Positions 47,118-58,068 of a DNA stretch of 59,202 nucleotides are shown here, one piece after another. How positions within the stretch are numbered: position 1 is the stretch's first letter; every line of letters starts with the position of its first letter. The notes under the pieces are model-generated. The model saw only the letters and a program-made list of their open reading frames with translations. It had not been told where the DNA came from and did not search any database. The position numbers and the translations under genes are program-made. The DNA is from Emmonsiellopsis sp. PD_33 (Eukaryota; Ascomycota; Eurotiomycetes; Onygenales; Ajellomycetaceae): the NCBI GenBank assembly GCA_032988165.1, contig JANTQF010000215.1, positions 1-59,202 on the forward strand. The letters are read 5' to 3'.

Positions 47118-48932
47118 GCTGTCCTTTTGTTCTTGGCGTTTCTTCTTCATATTTTCTGAGACTGCTTGCTTTTGTACTTGATTCCCCATTCTCATTTTGT
47201 TCCTTTTCAATGGCGCGCATTCGTTATGTTTTGTGGGTATAGCAAACCTCGCAGCCGCCTACGGCCTAGATATCCACCTCTTTGTGTACTTTTTTTTTGG
47301 AGGGGAAATATGGGTTACTTCAGAGCAAAGCATTTTGCTGCGGGCTTCCGTTTCTCAGATCGGTTCCATGCCGGATTGTCTCCATCACTATGCATCTGGG
47401 GGAATATGGGTTTCAGGCATGCGCAAGCAACATCCAAATCCTTATCCACCAATAGACACGGGGAGGTGGAATTCAGCATGCTGCATTCATATTGTATTCT
47501 AGCTGCGACAGAAACCGGGAGTTCGTCACACTCTCCTACAACGATGCCTCCATAGGAAATTCGACCAAGGAAATCAACCCAATTCGCCGCGCGGGTGAAC
47601 AGTCGAGATCCAACATTGCCACTCGGCATGCAATTGCTACGAAAGCATCCGGGGATCGGGTTTATAATAAACTACATCGCATTCCCTATCGCAAGTTGGG
47701 CACAGATGTGGGTATGCATTCCTGACACAACTTGGCATTCCATTTGATACCCGTCTCTCGTGCGAGATAAAAATATCAAATCCCAAGTTGGGGGTATCTT
47801 TGGCTGTAGCCTGTAGCCTGTAACTGGCGCTCTTGTTGGCGGCGCTTCAAGCTCCGGAGCGGACCCTGAGCAAAGGGCGGGGCTCAAATTCCAGGGCCAG
47901 GCTAAAAAAATGTCGCAACCTGATAAAAATCCGTGGCCTCCCCAGCCGCCATATTAGCCGGGACAAGAAGTGGATAAGGTGCGGATCGGTGAATGGCCTT
48001 TTCCCCCTTCTTTTTACTTCATGATATCCCACCAACCAGCCCCTCCAAGCCGAGCCACCCGTTGCTGTTCGGAAGCAAGACACGCAGACAGTGGCTGGGT
48101 CTGTTCCCCCACTTCTGCACTGTGGATAAGCCTCTGATAGTTACCGGACAGCTGTTTGCGGCAAGGGGTGGACGCTTCTAGAACGCTTTTGCTGGGCATA
48201 TCTTTGGCGCAAATTTGCATTCGAAGACTATTTCCGTGAAGGACACCGCGGAATTATTAGCCTGGATTGTCCGGATATTTTCTCCTCCACCAAGCAGGCG
48301 GGTTTCATGACATCGCGAAACGCAGATAGCTGCAGTTTAGCCAGCGAAAAGGAAGCAAAACGCCCGCTGCCTGAGGATGACACTGGCATGATCTGAAGGG
48401 CATTAAGGAATAGTAGGCCGTAGAAGCAGTGCGGACATTGGGTAACGAGACATTCAAGAAGCGTATCAAACTGGATGACGAGGGCGGGCCGTTGGTTATT
48501 CAGCGGGCTGCATTGATTATGAGATAATTGCTGAGCATGACATCGCCGAACCAAGGCCGTCAAGAACAGGTTTGGGTGTTTTTGTTTTGTTAATTGTTGG
48601 GCAGCTCCAGGGATTCGACGTCGGGATTCAGGCGTGGGGAGAAATAAATATTTATTAAACGTCACAGCCCGCTCTTGCGCGTCCGGTCGAGCCAACAACC
48701 TCAACCTCAACCTCCACCACATCAACATCAACTTCAACACCAACACCAACACCCCCTCTCCGCTGCCAGACAGCTATTAACCAAGCTTGTTTGCTCCAAC
48801 TCGACTGTGGTTCCTCTACCGTCTGCTATTACCGTCAATTGACCCGCCACGCCGCACGCAAAGCTCCCCGCCTCGAGCTCTACCCCGCCATCTTCGTGCC
48901 CAACAACAGCTATCCCACCACCACACACCACC
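47118..48932. other. Intergenic region upstream of PGI1
   Basis: About 1.8 kb with no recognised gene. The last 240 nt form a C/A-rich pyrimidine-biased leader typical of highly expressed fungal genes. Confidence 0.5.
48694..48755. repeat. Imperfect CAACCT/CAACAC repeats in the PGI1 leader
   Basis: Variants of a CAACNN hexamer lie about 180-240 nt upstream of the PGI1 start. They may belong to the promoter or 5' UTR. Confidence 0.65.
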
Positions 48933-50664
48933 ATGGCGAGCTTTTCAGAAACCAGCAGCCTCAGCGCCTGGAAGGCCCTGCAGGAGTATCACAGCACCAC
49001 CGGCAAGAATATCGCCCTCAAAGACCTCTTCGCCAAGGACCCCCAGCGCTTCAACAAGTTCTCGCGCACCTTCAACAACGCCGCCGACAAGTCCGAGATC
49101 CTGTTCGATTTCTCCAAGAATCTCATCACAGAGGAGTCCTTGGCCTTGCTGGTCAAGCTGGCCAAGGAAGCTGGTGTTGAGAAGCTCCGCGATGAAATGT
49201 TCAATGGCGATCCCATCAACTTCACCGAGAACCGCGCTGTGTACCATGTTGCGCTGCGGAACACTACGAACAAGCCCATGCAGGTTGAGGGCAAGAGTGT
49301 GGTAGAGGAAGTCAATGCGGTCTTGGACCATATGAAGGAATTCTCTGAGCAGGTCAGGAGTGGAGAATGGAAGGGCTACACTGGAAAGAAGATCAGGACC
49401 ATTATCAACGTGGGCATTGGAGGATCAGACCTGTATGTACTATTTACATTTCCTATATCCCCCCCACCTAAAGTTAGAATGCTTGCTAATCACCGTTTGC
49501 AGTGGCCCTGTCATGGTTACGGAGGCATTGAAGGCGTACGGCGATCGCGACCTGACCCTCCACTTCGTCTCCAACATTGACGGCACTCACGCTGCCGAAG
49601 CTCTGCGCGCCTCTGACCCAGAGACCACTCTCTTCCTGATTGCTTCAAAGACGTTCACAACCGCTGAGACCATCACCAATGCCAACACTGCCAAAAGCTG
49701 GTTCCTCAAGAAAGCCCAAGACCCAGCCCACATTGCCAAACATTTCGTCGCGCTCTCCACAAACGAAGCCGAAGTCACCAAGTTCGGTATTGATAAGAAG
49801 AACATGTTCGGATTTGAGTCCTGGGTTGGAGGACGATACTCCGTGTGGAGCGCCATCGGCCTTTCCATTGCCCTCTACATCGGTTTCGACAACTTCCATG
49901 AATTCCTTGCTGGCGCCCATGCCATGGACAACCATTTCCGTGAAGCGCCCCTTGAGCAGAACATCCCAGTTATCGCGGGTCTTTTGAGCGTGTGGTACAG
50001 TGACTTCTTCGGCGCGCAGACTCACCTCGTCTCGCCATTCGACCAATACCTTCACCGTTTCCCCGCCTACCTCCAACAGCTTTCCATGGAGAGCAACGGC
50101 AAAGCCATTACCCGCACCGGAGACTATGTCAAATACACCACTGGACCCATCCTATTCGGCGAGCCAGCCACCAACGCACAACACAGCTTCTACCAGCTCC
50201 TCCACCAAGGCACCAAGCTCATCCCCACCGACTTCATCATGGCCGCAGAATCGCACAACCCCGTCGAGGGCGGCAAGCACCAGCACATGCTCGCATCCAA
50301 CTTCCTCGCCCAAGCCGAAGCTCTCATGGTCGGCAAGACACCCGAGGAAGTCAAGGCCGAAGGAGCCGCAGAGAACCTCGTCCCCCACAAGACCTTCCTC
50401 GGAAACCGGCCCACGACCTCCATCCTCGCACAGAAGATCACACCAGGCACTCTCGGTGCGCTGATTGCTTACTACGAGCACGTCACCTTCACTGAGGGCG
50501 CGGTGTGGAATATCAACTCGTTCGATCAGTGGGGCGTTGAGCTTGGTAAGGTGCTGGCTAAGAAGATCCAGAAGGAGCTGGAGACCCCCGGCGCGAAGGG
50601 TGAGCATGATGGCTCGACTAGTGGGCTGATTGCGGCCTACAAGAAGAAGGCTTCGCTGTTGTAG
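48933..50664 (+). CDS. PGI1: Glucose-6-phosphate isomerase
   Basis: Interconverts glucose-6-phosphate and fructose-6-phosphate in cytosolic glycolysis and gluconeogenesis. Two exons (48933-49432, 49503-50664) join in frame to 553 residues, exactly the family norm. Visible signatures: NVGIGGSDLGPVMVTEAL (split by the intron), the phosphate-binding SKTFTTAET, the first PGI signature FGFESWVGGRYSVWSAIG, and the second GEPATNAQHSFYQLLHQGT, which carries the catalytic His. The catalytic Glu lies in ESWVGGR and the Lys in SFDQWGVELGK. Codon use is strongly biased to C-ending codons, fitting high expression. The 3' neighbour is a tail-to-tail minus-strand gene about 480 nt away. Confidence 0.98.
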
Positions 50665-51143
50665 AGCGGTGACTAGTTATATAGTAGAACCGTGGATTTC
50701 GTTGGGATGAAACCGAAAAAAAAATGCGGCATGGAGCGCCTGATACTAATGATGTGATGACGATTGAGGGATGCATATTTGCATTAAACCCAAAAATGAG
50801 ACAGAAACTATGCTGATGTGGAAGAAAAATATATAATTTTTATTAGTGGAAGGAGACAATTCATTTTTGTTCGTTTGTCATTGCCTGCTGCTTTCAAGTC
50901 GATCTATACTGCTCTCATCATAATTTAGGCACGTCCATGCCTACCTATTGTAACTATAGGATTAAATAACGCGTAGATTAATTAGGCCAGTTAACTTCAG
51001 TTAAGAATCTGCGACCAGACACCTGCTGTCCAGCATCTAAATCCAAATACAGCGGGAAGAAAACTAGAAAGGGATGCCAACGGCAATAACGCAACGACAG
51101 CCGGGAGCAAAACAGATACCCCTGGATCTACTTAATCAATCAA
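50665..51143. other. Tail-to-tail gap with AATC repeat
   Basis: 3' flanks of PGI1 and the AIM9-type gene. AATC units lie at 51134-51150. No gene is seen. Confidence 0.6.
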
Positions 51144-53108
51144 TCAATCATCCCGAAACGGCCATACCCTCTCCCACTCCCCCCTCTCCATCTCATCCCT
51201 AGCCACCTCATCCAAAAACTGCTCCTTCACAATCCCCACCTTCCTCTTCAACCCCTCATAATCATCATGCCCAACCCAGCCCTCCCACCCATTCTCCGCC
51301 CCTCCCAACGCCTCCAGCACATCCTCCATCATCTGCACCCCTTCCTCCCACCTCCGCTGATCAACAGCCTGTTCTGCAATATCAGCAGATGTCACGGTCA
51401 GCGGGCACGGAGGGCCATTCGGTCCGACAATCTTCTCCCATTCACGGATAACCTGGATTAGCTGGCCTCTTATAATCGGTTCTCCGTCATTGAACACCTG
51501 AGAAATCAGCGAGATTATCTGTGCCCCGAGGGTTTCTGTGTGCTGAAGGGCTTTGTAAACGGGCATGTTGGTTCGGGCAGACTGGACCTCGTAGAGTTTA
51601 TATAGGGATTGTTGGGATTGTAGTTCTTGCGCTTCCTCTTTCTCTTCGGGGCTTAGTGTCTCGAAGTTTTCGGGTAGTGGGGGCAAGGTAGATAGTCCCA
51701 AGGCGGGTTTTGGACCCTCGAAATCTAGAAATGCTGGTGTATGAGCTTGTTTGAAGAGCGGGGCGGTGTGTGTGGCTTGCCAGTCGATGATGGAAAGGAT
51801 CTCTGCTGGGTTGTCTTGGTTGATGAAGATGTTATCGTGATGCAGGTCGTTATGCCAAAGAACTGGTGTATGAGTGGAGATATCCTTGGGGAGGAGATGG
51901 AAAGCAACTTTGTCAAAGTCGTTAAGAACTGCCAGCTTTGCGTTTGCGGTGGGTTTGTAACCTCCCGGGCCACCGAAGATTCCCTCTGGTCTTGGAAAGG
52001 TTGATGATTGCTGGATGCAGTCTCTTTCTCTCCTGCTGGATGCTAGAATATATTCATACGCGCTTTTCCCTGCATTGTACAGAGAGATTAGCAAGGCTTC
52101 TATTGAAGTGCCGCTTGATATATTAATGTAGGCAGGCGAAACTGACATGGTCCCTTCTCCGTAGTGATATGCCTTCGTCCATCCTGCAAAAACATCCTTT
52201 CAGTAGCCGGTCCAACGGCGAAATCGTTATAATCAGTGTCGAAATAGCGGATTTTCTGTCGCAGACCGGCAAGGTCTGATTTGTAATATATGCTTCCAAT
52301 ATGCTCGATACGATGGGACAGGAGAGATTTCTCAAGAGACACGATGCTCTGCATCAGCTGGATCTTCTCCGTCTTGCTCATAGAAGGCCACTTGGAGTTT
52401 AGTGGGACACCTTTGGCTTTCTCCATGATAATATACTCCGCGCCAACTGGATTATCAGTTGCGTTGGGGTTCCAGGCATGGACCTCTGGAACGGGCATGC
52501 CAACGACCCTCCTGGCCTAGATAAAAGTTAGACTCTAGAGTACATTGAAATTGGACAGAAATAAGCATAGAGGAAACTCACAAAATCCATTGTGGCCACT
52601 TCGCTAGCAGTAGTATAGAAAGGAAAGCCGGCATTGGGGTTGGGGGTTTTGGCAACTACTTGCCGTCCGCCATCCAATGTTATGAGGAATGTTTTATTGA
52701 AATTTCCTTCAGGCAGTTTTTCCACCCTAATAGATGATGTAGGACTGCAGTCCTGGCTTGCAGCGGCAGCCCGAACCAATTCTGTCATGTTGAATTCAAC
52801 ATGTCGGTCTGCGAGTTGCTTGTCTTCGTTGTAAACCCAGCGCCCACCGGTGTAACGGTGAAAGCTCTCGTCGTCCCATTGAAGATCTAGATGGTATCAG
52901 TCAGTTAGTGAATCATAAAGCCGCAGTAATAATAACAGCAATTAATAAACCAACCATGATGAGAATGGGGACCAGTGGTCCTTGACACTGCTCTGGTTCT
53001 GGGCAGGGAAAGGAGTAGGTTAGTAGTTGAGTCGCGAGATATATGTCGAGGAACTGAGGAACATCCGGAAAATACGAGAGAGAAAGACTGAGATTTAAAC
53101 GGCCTCAT
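51144..53108 (-). CDS. AIM9-type mitochondrial protein, aminoglycoside-phosphotransferase (APH) kinase fold
   Basis: Four exons (53108-52955, 52886-52582, 52516-52147, 52069-51144) join in frame to 584 residues. An N-terminal Ser/Arg-rich segment (1-45) looks like a mitochondrial presequence. The AIM9 opening WDDESFHRYTGGRWVYNE comes next, followed by the kinase N-lobe (EGNFNKTFLITLDGG with QVVAKTPNP, where Lys is the ATP-binding lysine) and TASEVATMDF. The C-lobe has the hinge region NPVGAEYIIMEKAKG, the catalytic WHNDLHHDN (H349-N356) and metal-binding IIDWQ (372-374). Catalytic residues are intact. Yeast Aim9 is linked to mitochondrial inheritance; its substrate is unknown. Eurotiomycetes carry many APH-fold paralogues, so this may be one of a set. 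The GTCAGT donor of the third intron is less common but restores GPWKSAYEYI. Confidence 0.88.
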
Positions 53109-53485
53109 ATTCCCGCAAAATACAAAGGATTCATTGGGGTAAAACCCTATACATGTTGAAAGATTCGGTGGTAGGTTATCCGGAGAAGAAGAGTTAGTAG
53201 GTTGCAATTCGGCCTGCGTAGTTAAAGGGGGCTGATTACACGCCCACGCCAGTTAGATAGCCGCCCAGCGCTTAACCAATAGTTAGTTTAATAATCTCAA
53301 ATGTTGGACTCCCCGCGTCGGGCATATCAGAACAGCATATCCAATGAATTAATTTCGACATTTGGACTGAATCCATTCCTATCCATTCCCAGATCCTCTC
53401 AAACCCTCATTTCAGGAGAAGGAAAGGCATATGCAAAACAAGGCAGACCGAAAGCCCGGAAAGCAGCAAATAGTAGTTACAAACA
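53109..53485. other. Gap between the AIM9-type and SUFU genes
   Basis: About 380 nt holding the AIM9-type promoter and the 3' end of the SUFU-type gene. No motif was identified. Confidence 0.5.
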
Positions 53486-54178
53486 TCACAGATAATTCGT
53501 CGTCCGAGAGAAATCCGTGACTAGGTCGGGGCTATCCGCCTTCATATTCTCAACGAGCACCGCAGCTTTGCCAGGGTCATCAAGAATCGTCTTGCGTTCC
53601 TTGTCCGTTATTCCCACAAATTGCAGGAAGTCCACGCGGCCATGGACAGTATCGGCGCCAATCAACTCAGTATCATTGACGAAAAGCACAGCCGTAATGG
53701 CAGAATCACCGACATGGTGGTTGAACGATTTGCCATTGCCGACGTTGAGACATTGCATGCTCTCAAACAGCCTCTGCGATTTATTCGCCCAGCTGCCCAC
53801 CGACGCAAAGAACTCCGCTGACCAAAAGGCCATCTGCTCGTCAGTGACCCCGTCTGGCGTCAAATATTTCATCGTCATTTCGTATCCCCAGCGGCTATGT
53901 TCCTGGCCGAAAGCGTCGACGTCGACGTATAATTCCGTCATTCCATAGGTAACGCCGTGTTTGTAACCCTTTGGTGAAGTGTAGATGCTATACCCGTCGA
54001 TATACTGGTCTCCGCCCAGCACGGCGCGTTTTTCGAGCGGAGTGCCGAGATGAGCAGGCTTTTGGTCACCATAAAGGGGTCTCAGACAATCGTCGATGGC
54101 ATCCCAACCAGGGGCCCAATCGTCCGCTTCCTCGCTTTCGGCACGAGCGACGTATTCTTCGCGAGTCATTTTCGCCAT
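53486..54178 (-). CDS. Suppressor-of-fused (SUFU) domain protein, bacterial-like
   Basis: An intronless gene of 230 residues. It reads as a complete SUFU-fold protein of the compact bacterial kind: WAPGWDAIDDCLRPLYGDQKP near the N-terminus, DGYSIYTSPKGYKHGVTYGMTELY, RWGYEMTMKYL, the FFASVGSWANKS helix, GDSAITAVLFVNDTELIGA, and the closing GRVDFLQFVGITDKER. In bacteria, SUFU-domain proteins are common and many are predicted immunity proteins of polymorphic toxin systems. In animals the domain regulates Gli factors, with a longer C-terminal region that is absent here. No toxin-like gene lies beside it. The lack of introns among multi-intron neighbours fits horizontal origin or retroposition. 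The promoter is shared head-to-head (about 900 nt) with the membrane-protein gene. Function in a fungus is unknown. Confidence 0.82.
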   Translation of the reverse strand: MAKMTREEYVARAESEEADDWAPGWDAIDDCLRPLYGDQKPAHLGTPLEKRAVLGGDQYIDGYSIYTSPKGYKHGVTYGMTELYVDVDAFGQEHSRWGYEMTMKYLTPDGVTDEQMAFWSAEFFASVGSWANKSQRLFESMQCLNVGNGKSFNHHVGDSAITAVLFVNDTELIGADTVHGRVDFLQFVGITDKERKTILDDPGKAAVLVENMKADSPDLVTDFSRTTNYL

Positions 54179-55097
54179 TTTCTTAATTATCTCTTCTGCG
54201 GAGATTCTGATGTTGTCAATGGTTCATTCAAGCCGTTTTCGCGTCGTTGTGGAACACGGGATGCCAACAAAAATGGCCCTAATGAGCCGGGTTAAGGCCG
54301 TTTAATCAACTCGATGGCAGACGAAGTGTTTTAATGCGGAATGGGTTCAAGGTGACAGGGTCATGGGCAGCGAGACAAGAGTCCGGTGGATAATCGATGG
54401 GACTTCCATTCTCTTTAAATAACCAGATATATGTTCAACCCCTCCTCTCCAGGCAGACCTCGTATCCGGCGCCCTGGTGTATTTTTTGGGGCGTAATGTA
54501 AACAGCAAATCACGATTTTTCAATGGGAAAAATAGATTATTGGTAGGGAGCTCAAGAGGGGGGTGGGTAGGGATGTTGAGTTTTTTCATAATCAAGAGGA
54601 AATTGCTTGAAGTTTTATCATTAGAATCACTAAATTCAACAGGATTGAAAGATCTGATAAAAGAGATAAATAAAAGGCCTTATTTAGTTATATAACTTAT
54701 TTTTGTCTGTTTTGACTCAATCTATGTAACTCTTCTCACCATGATTCAGTCAGACTCACAGCCTGTCTATTGGATATTTGTCTAAGATCAATCAGCAAAG
54801 AGGAAAATAATCAGCAATCAGTTAACAAGCCTTCTATTTAAAAAATCCCCTCCATCTCCTCATTTATTAATTAATCAAGCAATCCAATATCAACATGTAC
54901 CTCTATTAATTATTTAGATCCCCCACAAACAGCCCCAGCCAATCACAATCCCCGCCGCAAAATCTAAATTGTTTACACCTATTATCTATCTCCTTTTCTT
55001 CTGCTCCCTCTCCTCTCCAATCCCTCCTCCGCCCTCTCTGACCCCGGCGCAAAAGGGAGTGTCTTGTTTTTCGTTTCGTTTTTTATTCATTTACATA
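54179..55097. other. Divergent promoter region, AT-rich
   Basis: About 0.9 kb between SUFU (-) and the membrane-protein gene (+). The short frame at 54477-54695 has no features. A CT-rich tract precedes the right-hand start. Confidence 0.5.
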
Positions 55098-56490
55098 ATG
55101 CCGTTACGACCGCCAGACATCTCGGCCGCGCTGCTGCTGCTGCTTGTTGGCAATGCGGTGGCGGTGACTGGGGCAGATGCGGAGGCGAGATCGGGGTATG
55201 AATATGGGCAGAATGTGCCTGTTAGTTGTTTAAATAGGGACATGTGAGTTGATTCTCTGAAGGCGTTTAACTAGGCCTTCCATTGGGAGATTGCAATAGC
55301 TAATCTGTTCATCTCTAGAGAGACGGGCGAACATGTATGAATCTCAAACACCGCGCGCGCCTCTTACAATATAACATACAACCCCAATTAAACACACACC
55401 CACACACACCCGACATCTAACTCAATGGATATATATACAGATAACCGACCAAACCGGCCACCTCCAATACATCCCCTTCCCAACCTGCAACGAGACCTCC
55501 TCCCCACTAGCCTTCCACTATGGCGTCTCCGAAACAATCACCTGCACCATCCCCTCCATCTCCGACTCGCTCTACCACCTCTTCGAATACTACGTGCATG
55601 CCGACGTGCCTATGGCGTGTCGGATACCTACGACGCCGTTGTTACCGGCCGTTGCTACGCCCGTGTCGAGGGATAGGAGGGCGGAGAGTGGGGAGGAGAG
55701 GCATGATAGTACTGATGGGGAGGGAGTTGGCGACTCGATACCCTTCACCCCGCTAACGATCGCGCTGCAGGGAACATTACAGCTGTCGCATTTACACATG
55801 TGGACGGATATGAGTGTGGTTCTGCATCAGAGTGCGCGGTTGTCTTCTTCTCCACCATCCTCCTCCTCAAAGAAACAAAAACAAAAACAGAAGAAGAAGA
55901 ACAAGAACAAGAACAAGAAAAACAACAAGGGAGGAAAAGACCATCTAGACCCCACCGGCCAAATCCTCTCCGGCTCCGCATACTCCGTCCCCCTCGTCCT
56001 CCCACCCGTCGACTCAGACTCAGACGATACCAATAACAAGAAACCCCTCCCCAAAAACCCCTGGGCCCCCGGCTCCGGCGCCAAAATAATCCGCGGCGAG
56101 CCGCTCACATTCACCTTCCGCGTCGGTTGGATGGCTGCGGGCGATGTGTTAGAACTCGTTGCCTCACCCTCCCATTCCCGTTCCTCATCGGGGATATCCG
56201 GCTTCACGCTGTGGGTTGTTATCTGCTTCGTGATGGCCGTGGGGGTTGCGGTGGGAATGGTTATTGCGAGAGGGGGTGGGAAGGGTGGGTTGCGGGAGGG
56301 GATTTTGGGACGCACGACGCCGAAATCGAGGAAGGGGGGTTATGGGCTTGGTGGGTATGGATTGAATGGAGGTGGAGGGGGGAATGGGGTCGGGGTTGGG
56401 ATTGGGAATGGTGGGGGAGGGGGAGGAGGGTACGGAGGGTATGGAGGATATGGTTATGGAGGGTCTTCGGGGGTTGGGAAGAGGGATTGA
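55098..56490 (+). CDS. Single-pass type I membrane protein with Gly-rich cytoplasmic tail
   Basis: Three exons (55098-55243, a 16-nt microexon 55319-55334, and 55441-56490) join in frame to 403 residues. A signal peptide (about 1-27, LLLLLVGNAVAVTGADA) leads to a conserved-looking lumenal domain: YEYGQNVPVSCLNRD-IETGEH-ITDQTGHLQYIPFP, then CNETSSPL and CTIPSISD. Its paired Cys residues may form disulphides. A lysine/glutamine/asparagine low-complexity insert lies at about 197-218. One transmembrane helix follows (about 308-331, LWVVICFVMAVGVAVGMVIA). The 70-residue tail is almost all Gly, Tyr and Asn and ends SGVGKRD. It resembles fungal hypothetical membrane proteins; I do not know a function. 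The microexon is supported because it alone links NRD to ITDQ in frame with good GT/AG sites. Confidence 0.82.
55867..55935. repeat. Low-complexity AAACAA/AAGAAC coding repeat
   Basis: Purine-rich tract inside exon 3 of the membrane-protein gene, encoding a run of Lys, Gln and Asn. Probably fast-evolving insert sequence in the lumenal part. Confidence 0.7.
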
Positions 56491-57003
56491 GTAGATGAGG
56501 GCCGATTGATGGGTTGGATTATGTGAGGTGAGAGATTGAGTATGGATATATACCCAGTGAGATCTTTGTATGATGTTCTTTTTTGGAGACATATTTGGTC
56601 TCTTCTTCAGCATGTGCTTTATTTTCGAGAGGATTTTTGTTTCCCTTCTTGTTTCTCGCGCGAAATGAATGACGATTTTGAAGATTCCTCAAGATACCTA
56701 CCTCTATATCAATTAAATGTCATCTGTACAGCCTCTTTATAGGAAAGATCTTCCTGGATCCAGCAATCACAGCAAGAAAACGAAATCTGTTTAAATAAAC
56801 AAATGAAATAGATGATAGAACCATCAGAATAGTAACACAGAAAAAAGCCCCTATAGATACAAATACACTTCCCCTTAAATATCTATCCCCCGCCCATCTC
56901 AAACACCCAAACAGAAAGCCAGCTTGTCAGAAACAAAATCTCCAGCTTTCACCCCCCTATCCTCCCCTCCCCTCCCCCTCCCCCTCCCAAAACCCCTCCA
57001 ACC
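56491..57003. other. Tail-to-tail gap
   Basis: About 0.5 kb of 3' flanks between the membrane-protein gene and MRP21. A CCCCTCC-rich tract precedes the MRP21 stop. No gene is seen. Confidence 0.5.
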
Positions 57004-57690
57004 TTACCACCCCTGCTTCCTCAACCGCTGACACCTATCAATCGTATGCTTAAAGCCCGCCTTAAACAGCTTTGCCCACCGATCCCTCTTCAACTTCTTC
57101 TTCATCTGTCCCCGCCGAACATAAAACCTCTGCGCCATCGCCATATTCTTCACCCCGTTGACCCGACACTTCTTCTCCAGCTGCTGAAACGCTCTCGCGA
57201 GATCAACACCCCCCTTGGCATCGACGGGAACCGTGCGGCCCAACGACGGCGTCAGCCGCATGTCCACTTGGCCCTGCTGGCGTGCGCGGGGGAGGTCGAC
57301 GACCGTCCGACGCACGTCGCTCGCGAGGACGGAGAGGTGGGCGCTGTCGCCGAGGTTGTCCGATGTGGAGGAGTTGGAGGACGGGGCCGAGTCGTTGGAT
57401 CTGGGGTTTTGTCCTGGGCTGCGGCGGGGGCTGGAAAAGTCGAAGTTGTCGAGGACTTTGGAGAGGGAGTCGAGTTTGTCGGCGTTGTTGCGATCGCCGC
57501 GGGCCCCGAAGACGAAGGGCTTTACGATTTGCCGTTGGCGGGGGGGGTCAGTGCTGAGGCATCTTGCGGCTGTTGTGAAGGGACGGGATGGGCGGGAGAA
57601 TGGGCATTGGGGGCCGGAGGAGAGGCGCAGGGTTCGGCTTGTGGTGGTGGTGGTGAGTTGGAGGGCCCGGGCGAGGTGGCGGGCCTCCAT
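57004..57690 (-). CDS. MRP21: Mitochondrial small ribosomal subunit protein bS21m
   Basis: Part of the small subunit of the mitochondrial ribosome. A single exon of 228 residues. The first 50 or so residues are an Arg/Ser/Thr-rich mitochondrial presequence. A Ser/Asn/Pro-rich linker leads into the bS21 domain (about 150-228): GGVDLARAFQQLEKKCRVNG, then AMAQRFYVRRGQMKKKLKRDRW, and a basic end with AGFKHTIDRCQRLRKQGW. Fungal homologues have this same long N-terminal extension. It is divergent from the Cdc25-like gene, with a 378-nt shared promoter bearing TCACGTGA. Confidence 0.93.
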   Translation of the reverse strand: MEARHLARALQLTTTTTSRTLRLSSGPQCPFSRPSRPFTTAARCLSTDPPRQRQIVKPFVFGARGDRNNADKLDSLSKVLDNFDFSSPRRSPGQNPRSNDSAPSSNSSTSDNLGDSAHLSVLASDVRRTVVDLPRARQQGQVDMRLTPSLGRTVPVDAKGGVDLARAFQQLEKKCRVNGVKNMAMAQRFYVRRGQMKKKLKRDRWAKLFKAGFKHTIDRCQRLRKQGW

Positions 57691-57865
57691 TGTGGAAAAT
57701 TGAGGGAGACGAGAGATTATAGTGGCGAGATAGACATATGATTAAGTCGCTGGCAAGCAATTGGCAGATGGAGGCGGGTGTTGGGGAGATTGGCGGTTGG
57801 TTTGTCTCCTGTTGAGTTGGAATTCGCGGATTGATGTTTAGAATTTCAGGTGAGAATTCGACGCG

Positions 57866-57876
57866 TCACGTGATAT
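57866..57876. promoter_or_regulatory. TCACGTGATAT element in the MRP21/Cdc25-like divergent promoter
   Basis: A perfect palindrome TCACGTGA extended by TAT, about 177 nt from the MRP21 start and 193 nt from the other start. This spacing matches the TIF35 and TIM21/GLO3 cases. Confidence 0.55.
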
Positions 57877-58068
57877 GGAAAGTGTTGGCCAATCGTTTTT
57901 CGAGATAGAGACGACGACGACAAGAGACTTGCAACCACGAAATATATACTAAATAAATACACATATCGCTTCCAAGGCGGCCGGGTACAGCGCTGGCGAT
58001 AGAACCTTGACCGATTTCTTGCCTTTTCTCGGACTATCCCATCCCTCCACGCCCACTGATAGCCCGCC

